Shown here in pieces: positions 1-10,237 of a DNA stretch of 64,000 bases; position 1 is the stretch's first letter; every line of letters starts with the position of its first letter. Under the pieces are notes generated by a model. It worked only from the letters and a program-made list of their open reading frames with translations. It had not been told where the DNA came from and ran no database searches. Position numbers and translations under genes: made by a program. Source of the DNA: Isoetes taiwanensis (Eukaryota; Streptophyta; Lycopodiopsida; Isoetales; Isoetaceae); assembly GCA_021234155.1 (NCBI GenBank), contig JAJEKV010000014.1, positions 890,949 to 954,948 on the forward strand. The letters are read 5' to 3'.

Positions 1-1110
1 CCATATAAGTCTTAGACACGTAGCCTTGGATATTTGATATAGAGAGGAATATCCCAACAAAGCATTGGTCCAAGCACTGATACCATAACTTCTTGTTATT
101 ATTGCTAGTCTACGGGTGTTGTCTACAATGTTGCAACTTTTTACCTCCCTCTAAATAAATAGGTTTAAGCAAAGTCCGAGCATCCTGATGCCTGGAACTA
201 ACAGGAGCATGCACATTACTTTGACATGGAGATTTTGACTTTCAGTCCATGCTGGATATTTTCTCAAGGGAAAATGCAGGTGTAGCATGTATAAGATGAA
301 ACATGCTAGGTTATTTCTAGCTGAGCCCTACCATGAACATGGAGCTTGGCCCATTGACATTAATCTGTTGACATTATTTCAAATGGTAATATTCTCTAAT
401 CTCGTTTTTCAGTCTGCCATGGTCCATTGATTTCTCACTTGATTTTGGCATGGATCTTATTTTACATTAAATTAGTAAGAGGGGGGCCTACATGGAATTA
501 TGTTGACCTACACATAAGACATCATGCTAGCTAGTTTATTCTTGCTGCCTGACCATGAACTGGAATTTGGAATTCGTCCCAAAAGGATTTTCTGGCAACT
601 AACATTTGCAAGGAAAATAATGGACCCATTGTTTTCCCTTGTACTGTTCAGAATGAACATGAAGCATGGCATATGTAGAAGTTAAATAGCAAGATGGCAT
701 GTCGTTAAACTTTAAGGTGCATCATATTTTATTTTTTAGTATTGGATGATTGTCATGTTTAGACATGCAAGTTATTATTGCATGATGACAACAATATGTT
801 GAATTGCAGACCCTCATGTTTTCTAATTTAATATTTAAATGATTATCAAGTTTAGACATGCAATTTATTGTTGCATGATGGCAACGATATGTTGAGTTGC
901 AGACCCATGCAGGATGTATTCTCGTGGGAAAATGATATAGTGGTAGATATAGGACCTGATGTTGCATGCTAGTTTTGTTCGATGGAACCCATACATGAAC
1001 ATAGACCCATGCTGATTGTTGCGTCAAGGGAAAGTGAAAGTGTAGATAGTGCACTTAAAGTATGGAGCAAGCGAAGTGCTACACCATGGATCCTAACCCA
1101 TGGTAGCCTA
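1..1110. repeat. Degenerate tandem repeat region, period about 222 bp
   Basis: Blocks resembling 'catgctagnttatt...ccatgaac' recur near 299, 522 and 965, spacings of about 223 and 443 bp (one and two periods). A second block around 'tattttctcaagggaaaatg' at about 250 recurs near 915, three periods later. This is best read as an old, strongly diverged satellite or tandem array. No protein-coding frame in it is convincing. Confidence 0.45.
748..906. repeat. Two-copy tandem duplication, period 93 bp
   Basis: The segment with 'tttagacatgcaa' at 758 and 'atatgttgaattgcagaccc' recurs at 851 with scattered substitutions. The short minus-strand frame overlapping it is only a translation of this duplication. 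Confidence 0.75.
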
Positions 1111-1124
1111 GGTAAGGATCGTTT

Positions 1125-1182
1125 AGAACTAAAAGAAATTTATCGCGGCGGCCAAGGCCGCCGCGATCATCTCTTTAGTTCC
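1125..1182. repeat. Foldback with perfect GC-rich core (12-bp arms, 2-bp loop)
   Basis: The core 1142-1167 is ATCGCGGCGGCC, AA, GGCCGCCGCGAT, a perfect inverted repeat in otherwise AT-rich DNA. Outer flanks also pair imperfectly (agaactaaaagaa at 1125 with tctctttagttcc ending at 1182). It could be a minimal foldback transposon, two fused terminal inverted repeats or a transcribed hairpin. No gene surrounds it. Confidence 0.8.
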
Positions 1183-1559
1183 AAATTTGTGACATCGAAT
1201 TTAATATGAATGTTTAATCCCTGATAAAAATACTCAACAAAGCAAAAATTGTTGCTGATCCTGGCAAGTGAAAAACATGAATGACTTCACCATGGCAAAG
1301 TGTAAAGCAAATAATGGTTCATAATAATAGCCTGCTCTACCACAGGTACATCTGTTACATGTTTTAATTATACAACATTGGCTTCACTATAAAGTTAGAA
1401 CATCTTTGTATTCTATTTCAAATGTGTTTTAAGTCAAATTACAAAGGATTGCAACCGAGACAACATCGACAATGATGTATTTACTTAAATGTAGATGTCC
1501 CCATGAAATGGTATATTGTTCTTTTATCCTTTGAAAAGCTCCTTTACAATCAACGTCAT

Positions 1560-2470
1560 CATCCAATCCGAGGGCTGAGATCAAGGATTACCTTTGGTTG
1601 TTAATGGGACCTCTAAACGCCCTCAACAAATGCATTCACGGCTTGTTCATTCCTGAAGGATTTGATCCGATTGAAGCGAGCAGTTGCACTAAATCAATCA
1701 AGCTCATGCCATTGACTATCGGGGTCCCAAATGAACTTGGCCTGCAAGTTTCAGGGAAAACCATGCACTGCAAGAAATCTCAGATCTGGGCCCTGCTCCA
1801 CCCATAGATCGTGATGAAGACAACTTGGTTTTATAGAATAGTTTGTTTTTAAAATAGATTTAAAGGCAAAAAAAGAAGCTATTGCCATAGAGAGAAGCCG
1901 GATACCAAGACAGTTGACTACTGCAAAGAAGATCAACATGTTCATGCTTCTACTGGTAGAAATTCTACAAAAATCTAGCATTGACATTTTCAAGCGAGCC
2001 AGCTAGCAAAATGAGTATCTGAACTGCAAGATTGCGTGACTCTCTGCCTGATTGTCCACTGCCGCCATCTGCACATAGAGCGTTAAAGCCAGAAAAGGCA
2101 GAAGTAATATGTCGACAGAGGAAAAAAATTCTAGGAGTCCCTACGTCACACATCTGCCATTGAAGCCAAATATCTTAATGCTAAATTCTAAGAGGGAAGA
2201 AATGAATCACAAAAACAATTCTTGTGTTGCTTTGAAGCAACCGGTTGAATAATCTATTGCATTGTTTTCTAAAGCCCAGTCTTGTACTGCTTCAAAAAAA
2301 CTGATTTTGACACTTCAACAAAATTGGTTCTAAGAGAGCTTGCCGTTTTATCCATGCCCTCCTCGTTATTTATGAGCGAGGATTTCAAGTCAGATGTGCA
2401 TTGTTGCACCTTCAGACTAAGATCCTTCATCGCCAGACGATCACTATTTCTTAAACCCATTCGACAGGCT
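1560..2470 (-). other. Possible exon remnants of an unrecognised intron-containing gene
   Basis: Three minus-strand stretches look exon-like. One begins after a CAG acceptor near 2468 and includes the motif KDLSLKVQQC. One follows a pyrimidine-rich acceptor ending near 2080 and includes the helical motif NLAVQILILLAGS. One follows a CAG near 1743 and includes FIWDPDSQWHELD. I recognise no domain, cannot link the stretches with confident donor sites, and see no start codon context. It may be a host gene fragment, a pseudogene or chance. Confidence 0.18.
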
Positions 2471-2484
2471 GCGCCAAGGTTTTA

Positions 2485-3380
2485 AATAGTAAGCTTAAAA
2501 ATAATGCTCACACACACAAGCTAAGGAAGAAAAGGGAGCAAGCAACGCTTACATTGCAGTAGTTGTAGAATAGTTGCTACATCAAGCTCTTTGAAACGAC
2601 TTGAAAGATTCCCCAACAAATCATAAATTAAATCACTGCATAATAGAGTAAATATCAGCATGTCCAGAAGCTTTTGACATCTATTTAGATTCAAAACTCA
2701 TTTTTTTACAATCAAAGGGATAACTGAATTACATAGAAATGTATGCATCTGTGTGAATAGAGCGGAGAAACAGACCTAATATATGCTGCACCATAATACG
2801 CCTTGGGACGAAGCAAATAGAATCTGGCAGTGGCACCAAATAAATACCAAACTCAGACATATGTTTGCTTTAGTCGCCGCCCTTAAGTATTCAAGAGTCA
2901 GATTGGATGGCTATGGCTCCGGATTGGATGGCTATGGCATCGAATCGTTATTTTTGGCTTCAAATATTGGGCAACGTAGCTTCTCCACTGCAAGAAACGG
3001 CCTCTTTGCTTACCTCTGTTTCAGGATTTAACCGGCAAACAACATATGATCCGCCCAATCTAATCCAATATACCTATGTGATTGTGAATAGAAAAATTAC
3101 GTGGCATAAAAATGTGATACTAGATTGCAGCGCAGAAATATCAGAGGGACAAAAATGGAAAATTACAAACTGAATTATATATGTTGTGATTGTGAAAATA
3201 CGTTTTTGATAGTATTATAAAAAGTTATTTAATTCAACGGTGGAGATGAACGACCTGGATTATCCAGGCCCTATCATCCTATTGGCCTGCCATTTGTGTT
3301 TGTGTACATTCTCGCCTTAGGTCCTCATTTTCGTATGGCGCTGATTTTCGTATGTCTATGTTGATTCCTGATGCGGGAGT
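2485..3380. other. Intergenic, no gene seen
   Basis: AT-rich DNA with only short random frames. A 21-bp unit containing ggattggatggctatggc is repeated twice at about 2902-2940. Confidence 0.6.
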
Positions 3381-3490
3381 TGCCTCCCTGCTGCCAATTA
3401 TGGCGATGGGCTGCCGGACTTGCCTCCATACTGTCAATTATGGCCATGGACTGCCGAATTTGCCTCCCCATTGTCGGATTTGCGAAGCCA
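3381..3490. repeat. Minisatellite, 40-bp period, nearly three copies
   Basis: 'tgcctcc' starts units at 3381, 3421 and 3461. Each unit continues with a form of 'aattatggc.atgg.ctgccg'. The spacing is exactly 40 bp. Open frames on both strands here are by-products of the repeat. Confidence 0.8.
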
Positions 3491-4778
3491 CTGTCCGACT
3501 AGCTCCAGATTTGAAGCCCCATAGCCCCTCCATCGTCAGTTCTTCCCTGCCCCAAATCTTGACCCTAATTTTGCATGTTTTTGGAGCTTCTTGGATCCAA
3601 AAGCTGCCATAGCCACTAAAAACTCTCTTCTGCCATAACCAATGGATGCCCAAAGAAGTTGCTTACTGTCTTGGCCACTGCTTCCTTTTCTTCATAGCTT
3701 TTGTACAAAATCCCAACCATATTTACACAACAGGGTCTAGATGCAGAGTTTTATAAAAATATTTGATTTGCTTAAGGCTACCTTGGCTGATTGCTCAACA
3801 AAAGCAGAGCCATGCAGTCACCCTTTTTGCTACAAAGGACTGAAGTCTCAGCTATTTCGGCCAGAAGACAATTCACAGATAAGCATTTTCCTCTTTCATG
3901 TTTTTTCTTTCTTTCCAGCTCTATTATTGTACAATAGCCCAATTTGCAGATAAGCAAACAAGCGTTTTCCCCTTCTTTTTCTTTCTTGAAAAACCTATGA
4001 AAGGATACGGCTGCAAAACTAAAAGTAGAAAAGGGATAGCATACAGAGTCGAAACCTGAATGTCTTCTGAAGGCTGCAACCTCGCTATCTGGTAGCTCGG
4101 TGAATATGGAGTATTGGTTCTTCTTTTCTATGATCTCTTATGCATGTTATTCATGTCATTATTCTATTTCTGCTTGCAACCATAAAATTAGTCATGATTT
4201 CCTTCATGATGCTCTTGGAATAAAACATTTTGGTATAAAAAATTAACTCTTGGTTTATCATTACTAATCAGGTTCTGATGCAGGTGTTCATTCCATTGAG
4301 GTGGATTCAAGGCTGCAAAAATCACAATAACACGGAAATGTGAAGCCAAGGAAGCTGTTGAAGAAGCTGAAAACATATGAAGTCTGCAGAGTTTTAGACA
4401 TCACATTATTATACTTTGCCAGCACAGGCAAATAGCAACAATCCCATTGCCACAATAATTATCCTGGTCATTCTTCATACCATGGCTTATAGAATATGGT
4501 TCAGACCATGATTATGATCATGATCATGACCATAGCACTTACTACATGATTACAACACTTCACACCATAATAATGACTATGGTTCTGTCTATGAATTAAC
4601 CAAGCTTGGCAGGAATGATTATAATGGATATCATTGCAATCATGTAATTTCATTTTCTCATACAATTGAAAACAACTGCTATTCTTAAGTTACATATCTT
4701 TGTTGTTTTTTTGTTTAATTTGGCCAAAAGACCACTCATGTTCACCCAATTAAGAAATGACTTTTTGACGTCGCGTAT
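3491..4778. other. Intergenic, no gene seen
   Basis: AT-rich sequence without recognisable coding content. A short run of catgat repeats lies near 4507-4530. Confidence 0.55.
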
Positions 4779-5290
4779 ACGTCGCATGCGACGTATTTTG
4801 TTATAGCGACGTCATTTACATTATTTTTTATTTTAGTTGTGACATGTTTGATCCTGGGGCATATTTGAGCCTAGAGGCAATGCTTGAGCCTAAGAGGCTT
4901 ATTTGAACCTAGGTGGCATGTTCGACCCTAAGGGAAATGCAACGCCTACACGTGGTATTTTGTTATTGCGACGTCATATACAATATATTTTATTTTAGTA
5001 TGTGACCTGTTTGATCCCAGGTCGTATGTTTGAGTCACACGTCATGTTTGAACCTAGTTGACATGTTTGATGTAAGTGGCATCTTTTAGCCACGTGTAAT
5101 GTTTGAGCCTAGGTGGCAATATGTCATTGTGACGTCATGTGTTGTATTTTTTTCTCTATAGTATGTGGCATATATTTGATCTTCCATTGGAGCCTAGGTG
5201 GTATGTTCGAGTCTAGGGGCAATGCTTGAGCCTATGTGGCTTCTTCGAGCCCATGTTCCACCCATTCTTTCCTCCGATATAATGTATACT
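4779..5290. repeat. 162-bp tandem repeat headed by a 16-bp palindrome
   Basis: GACGTCAT occurs at 4808, 4970 and 5131 (spacings 162 and 161 bp), each time followed by a T/A-rich stretch and 'tttagt.tgtgac', then several short sub-repeats of the type 'tttgagcctaggtggcatg'. The array begins beside ACGTCGCATGCGACGT (4779-4794), the palindrome that recurs three times near 56.0-56.3 kb. It may be the end of a CpG-rich DNA transposon or a satellite seed. Confidence 0.75.
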
Positions 5291-5316
5291 GTTTGGGGTC
5301 TGGGTTCGGGAACTCC

Positions 5317-5881
5317 TGCAAGACAGCCCTCTGTGAGGACCCTTGGATCTAACAGGAGAATCCGGGGACTATGTCACGCGGGATTTGCAAAAAGAACCAA
5401 GAAAAAGAGAAGAGAAAGCAAAGAGAACAATGAAATCACAATAATGAGAACAACATACTTGATGTCAATGAAGATACATGAGCTCTCGCAATCGAGAGAA
5501 AACTGAAGTGAGACAAGACTCAAAACTCATCTAAAAACTCATGTGCTAACTCTACTCATATATATAGTACAATGGCCTTTGGCCCAATATAGACACTGAC
5601 GGGATTTGGTGCCGACTCTGGAAGGGGGGCCTGATTCTGCGGGAATCTTTGGCGGTGCCTCTTGAAATGCCCGAAATCACGCCGCTGGCGGCGGCGGTGG
5701 CCGGGCCGTCACTTGTCCGGCGCCTCCTCTTGGCAGCCGGCGTGGCCTTTGATTGCGTGGTTCCGCTTGGTCTTCTTTGGGCCTTTGGCCAGTGACTGTG
5801 CACGGCTTGGGATCCTTGGCCTTGACTTGGTCCGTCGTGGGCATGAATAGCCCCAATACCGGCCGTCGTGCGGGACTAACA
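5317..5881 (-). repeat. Element A 3' LTR
   Basis: Direct copy of 16272-16846. On the plus strand it runs from TGCAAGACAGCC to GACTAACA, so it has TG...CA ends. Both copies share 'ctcc' just outside the left boundary, so the edge is uncertain by about 4 bp. Confidence 0.85.
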
Positions 5882-5893
5882 CCCCCCCACCAA
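5882..5893 (-). other. Element A polypurine tract
   Basis: Read on the minus strand this is TTGGTGGGGGGG, directly before the LTR start TGTTAGTC. It fixes the element's orientation and the LTR edge. Confidence 0.75.
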
Positions 5894-6216
5894 GCGACAC
5901 TTCGAGTGAAGAAAGGGAGGAAGTGTTTCCGATGGCGAGAATCCGCCGGTTTGAAAGTGATCCTCACCCGGGAATGAGGGCGAGAGCGCCATTGTGATAA
6001 AGTGCCAATGAGATCGGCGTGCTTGAAGAGCTTAAGTGTTAAGCCCAAGTGCAAGATCAGCGTCAAGTAGAAATCTGAGCGTACCATGTCTTCAAAGGGC
6101 AACATGTGCCTCGAAGAGGGCCGGCACTCCATGAGAAGCGGTCACGGAGGCCGAAGGCACCGACGGCGGCATTCGGGTTGCAATAAAAAGATGGGGCGGC
6201 TGCCGATTTAACGAGC

Positions 6217-8833
6217 TTACCAGATGCACGCGAGAGCAAACGGAAGCCCGGCTTGGCGGTGAAACGAAGGGTCCGGTGAGGTGGCGGCATTCTGCAAGAA
6301 GGCATCAAGGCCATGAACAGCATCAGTAGGCTTTTGCCAACCACGCTCATTGGCAATATAGATCCAATTTGCAGTGTGGTCCAAGGTGGCACCATCCTCC
6401 CAATTGGAGCGTCGGACAAAACGTGGATCCCACCGGAGATCCGTCGGGATCTGAGGGGGAATCCAACCAGCGTGGCCTTCCAGGACCTTTGTCCAAAAGG
6501 GAAGACGCCAGTCGGATGTGAGAAACCTGGGGCGCGGAGGGACACCTAGTGAAGCATATGGAGAGGGAGCCATGCCCGTGGGCGTGGGCTGCTGAGCCTG
6601 CTCCCTGAATTCGCGTACAAGGTCTGGATCAAGAGCTCGGCACCACTGGTCCCAATCAGAAGCAGAGAGCTGAGTATAGATAGGAGGACTATCCCATCCT
6701 GTGGGTATGGTCTTGCTATCCAGAAGGGCACGCAGTTGATTGTAGCCTGCTAAGTGCTGCATATAAATTTGGGCAAACGGAAGATCCTCTGGATGTGCCA
6801 AATGCTTCCGCACCTGTTCAAGCGTTTTGGCTTGCCATAGGGGTAAGTGATGAGCAAGCTCTGGCATGTACTCCTGATTAAGAGTGTGATTCTGATCATG
6901 ATCTTTAAAATACGGGTTGGTATCCAACAACAACCAGTGAGCCTGTGGGTTGCCCTGAAAGTTTTGATGTGGCCCATCTTGGAATTTGTCTTGCGTATCA
7001 GCCAGATAGAAGTCATGAAAGATGTACGCCATCGGCTGAACAACTCTGAAGGTGACCAAATCAGGGTCTTCACAGTGGATGAGGTCGAAGACTAAGAGGG
7101 CACAGAGTAAACCTTTGTCTTCTACTGAAAGGTCTGGCCAAATCCTGAGAAAATCCTCACTGCGCATCTGGGCATCAACCTGACCATCTGCCGCATACCA
7201 CTTCAGAAGAAAGAGATGGCGGCGGGCAACCACATGATCCAGGTAACTGGAAGGAGTAGCAAAATCCACAGACATGTGAAGAGCTATATTAATGTAGCCC
7301 TCTTGTTTAGTCTGGGCTTCTTCAGCGGACTGAACAGCTTGCTGGAGCTGATGTTCGAGGTCACGGATCCGGTTCTCCTTTTCTAGCAGAAGACGTGACT
7401 GATCACGGACCCGTTTATGAGAGAGCGTGCCATGTGAAGAGGACGGCCCAGGAGTATGGAGGCGAAGCGTGGCAATCTCTGCGTCATCAATAATCTTCTG
7501 TTTCTGAGCCTCCGTAAGCTGACCCTGGAGAGGCGTGAGCTGATTGGTCAGCATGGAGAGCTGAGCTTCTAAGGAGGTGATTCGAGCATCACGTTCTGTA
7601 AGGTCATGGACTTGAGTTCTGTAACTCTGAGAAAGCTCAGTATACAAGGTGTTAAGTTTGGCAAGGTCTTTGTCCTTGTCGCCCAAGAGGGTATCCTTGG
7701 CTTTGACGTGCTCCAGTAATTCCTGAATTGTGGACTGCAACTGAGCCTGTTGATCAGCAAGCTAGCTGTTCTGATCGTGTGCAGTCTTGAGATCCTCACG
7801 GGTCTGTAAAAGAGCCTCGTGCTTTTCTTGAAGTTTGTCTTCCAGGGTCTGAACCTGCGTGGTGGCAGCTTGAAGATCCCTGTGAACAGCTTCCGATGCA
7901 TCCAGGTAAGCTTGAACTCCAGTCATGAAAGCGTCTTGGGAGTCTTGAAGCTTGAGGACAACGGCTTGAACATCCTGTTGATATTTATAGAGGGCCTCTC
8001 TGGGAGGAAGAGGTGCAGGACCCTGTTGTTGCCGTGTCTGGGACGTCTGAGAGACATGAGGAGAAATGGAGGGCATGGATTCTGTGGAGGAAGAAGAGAC
8101 AGTAACATGCGTGGTGTTGTGTTGAACATGACCAGGTGAAGTAGGGCGGGAAGGTGCAGCCTGTTGGTTTTGAGGAAGTGAATGAAAAGATTGCTGAGTG
8201 GATGCATGAGAAATGGAAGGGGACCCAGGATGAGGAAGGTAATGACAGATGAGGGCTTGAAGATGGCCACCCATGGAGGCTTCAAAGACGGAGGAGGGGG
8301 CAGCCCTAATTCAATCCACTTCATGAAGGAGTCGGAAGAACATCATTTGTGGCCAATCAATATGGTGAGTGGAGCGGATGGTCGTGATAACAACATTGTA
8401 AAACGGTTTATTGATATGGGTGTTCATGATAGAATACCCAAGCAATTTGCGCCACAGAAACTTTACAAAAGTGTCATGGGACTTGGCAATATTGGTGAGG
8501 CGATGCATGTTGGCTTGATAAGGAACTGCGCCGAACTGAGTGACATCCAGGTCCTGTAAGGCAGCCCAAGATAAAGAAGGTTTTTTTAGAGGAATGTGGA
8601 ATACCCCGGTAAATGGTGGTGCCATCGAGGGTAGCATATCCTTCCGAGTCGGCCGAAAAAGCAAATGCGACAAAGCTTCAATTGCTCGGTTGGTCGCGAG
8701 GGAGGTCTGGTGGTGCCATCGACCAACGAGGGCTCGAAAAGTGGTAGCATATCCTTCCGAGGCGAAGCTTGAAGTGAGGAAATTTGGGTGAAGCGACCAT
8801 GTCGAAAACCGTCGATGAACAGGAAGAACTGTC
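6217..8833 (-). pseudogene. Element A extra region downstream of pol: unknown protein with long coiled coil
   Basis: This region lies between integrase and the 3' LTR. The largest single open stretch (6217-7740, about 507 codons) starts with a heptad-rich helical segment of about 150 residues (motifs such as LLEHVKAKD, DARITSLEAQL, LLEKENRIRDLEHQL). A tryptophan- and proline-rich globular-looking part follows (LRIWPDLSVEDKGLL, then SDWDQWCRALDPDL). Upstream parts contain a Ser/Gln/Pro-rich linker and a segment with THHIDWPQMMFFRLL. I recognise no catalytic motif, signal peptide or membrane segment, so an envelope-like role is not supported. Athila and Tat elements are known to carry extra frames here; the function is unknown. 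Broken. Confidence 0.6.
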
Positions 8834-9346
8834 ATTAGAGGAAAAATGAGATCATATTTTGTCCCATTAAGGGATGCTTAAAATGGAGGTCCCGTCCAAT
8901 AAGGAAGAATATATCTCATTCCAAATTATGTGGCTCATTAATGCGCTCAACTAACTTCACTATCATTTTTTCATTATAACTTTTTGATCCAACTCCAGAT
9001 TCAAGGCTTTTTCGCAATGGGTTTGTCTTCTTCACATGATCTATCTAGTGATAACCCATTCATACATCTTTTAAAAAATATATAAAAAATAAGCAAAAAA
9101 TCATATTTTTTTAAGGTTAACGATATGACCATATTGAAATACATCATAACCATATATCATTGGAAAGATCTTTTCATTCTACATTTAATGAAAAAGCGCT
9201 TGTACATTTTGACAAGTGGATCAAAAGTTATGGGGGAAAAACAACAACAATGAAGTTGTTGGTGCTGCATTAATTGCAGTTAATAGAGGGTAGCCATTCC
9301 ATTGGAATTCTTATGGGGATGAAATGAGATCTCAAATTCCTCTAAT
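8834..9346. mobile_element. MITE copy 1 (513 bp) inside element A
   Basis: Begins ATTAGAGGAAAAATGAGATC and ends GATCTCAAATTCCTCTAAT: imperfect terminal inverted repeats of about 25-40 bp. The same unit occurs at 60243-60797 inside a LINE, with matching internal blocks ('tgtcccattaagggatgctt', 'gtgctgcattaattgcagtt'). It has no coding capacity. No clear target duplication is visible. It lies within A's extra region, so it is younger than A. Confidence 0.85.
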
Positions 9347-9811
9347 GCTTGAGAAACCGGAGGGCAGAGAGCGGAAGACGAAGACGAAGATGGATGAAAA
9401 GGTGTTTAGGGCACACAAGTGTTTGATGAAGGGGTATGATGAAAGTGAAACGGCGACCGTTGATAATGCCAGGTGGCGAGAGATGCGAAAGAGTCGATTG
9501 AGAGGCAAAAATTTGGATAAGTCCCCAAGCAGCTAAGGGAGAAGCAATGGACGGTGGAGATGAGACGTGAATGAATGATCGGATGTGACAGCTGGCGAAG
9601 GTACATATTTTAATGTTCGACGGGCGTGAAAAGAAGGAATGGCATTTAATGCAGGCAACTCGAAGTGGGATATCATTAAAACGAAGGTGTCAGAAGGTAC
9701 CATTGCTAGATATGCGGCTGAAGAAAAGATTCCAATTTAGAAACGGCCTTGCATTGCAACCACGCCACGAAGTTTTTACGGTGGTCCACGCCGGCCAGAT
9801 TCCCGTCGGTT

Positions 9812-10235
9812 GAGCTATATAAGACGAAAGATTAAAAGGCCGAGACACCCCTTGGCGGCGATGAGTATGGCAAATTGGTTTGAACGAGAAGCGCACAATG
9901 CCTAGCAATTGCCCGGAATGGATCACCGCAAGATGAATATGCGGATCTCGGAAGTGCCACAACCGTGGCATCCCTATGGATGGCTGGTGCAGTGGGATGG
10001 CTGAGCATCCCGACCCGCTGACCAATCCGATGGATGTGGTGGTGCATCTGCGCTGGGATCCGGAGCAGAACTACTACCACATCCTCCGCATCACCTCTCG
10101 CTCCCCAACCCGGGAGTAGAGGGTAATCTTAGGATTTTGTAAATAGGGCCTTTGCCATAGAGCTCTGCTCATAAGGGAAGTAAGTGGGCAATGCTCACAT
10201 TTTGTAATTTGCCTCTAATAATATAAATATGCCGC
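9812..10235 (+). other. Antisense coding-like block with TATA motif inside element A
   Basis: On the strand opposite to gag-pol, TATATAAG (9816-9823) is followed by an ATG at 9861, coding-looking stretches (motifs VPQPWHPYGWLVQW and VVVHLRWDPEQNYYHILR) up to about 10118, and AT-rich sequence resembling a polyadenylation region near 10212. Antisense additional frames between pol and the 3' LTR are known in Tat-lineage elements. The family of this product is unknown to me. It may be a fossil antisense gene or chance. Confidence 0.35.
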
Positions 10236-10237
10236 TG

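Noticed and set aside
2782-3173. Two overlapping plus-strand frames of 82 and 88 codons as small genes
   Set aside because: They read through a short direct repeat, have no homology I recognise and no supporting splice or promoter context.
5552-6132. Minus-strand basic frames across the left LTR of element A (up to 151 codons)
   Set aside because: They span the LTR edge and polypurine tract, and the matching frame is not kept in the other LTR.
6217-8833. An envelope glycoprotein in element A
   Set aside because: Position fits env-like genes of Athila elements, but no signal peptide, membrane span or glycoprotein-type cysteine pattern is visible.
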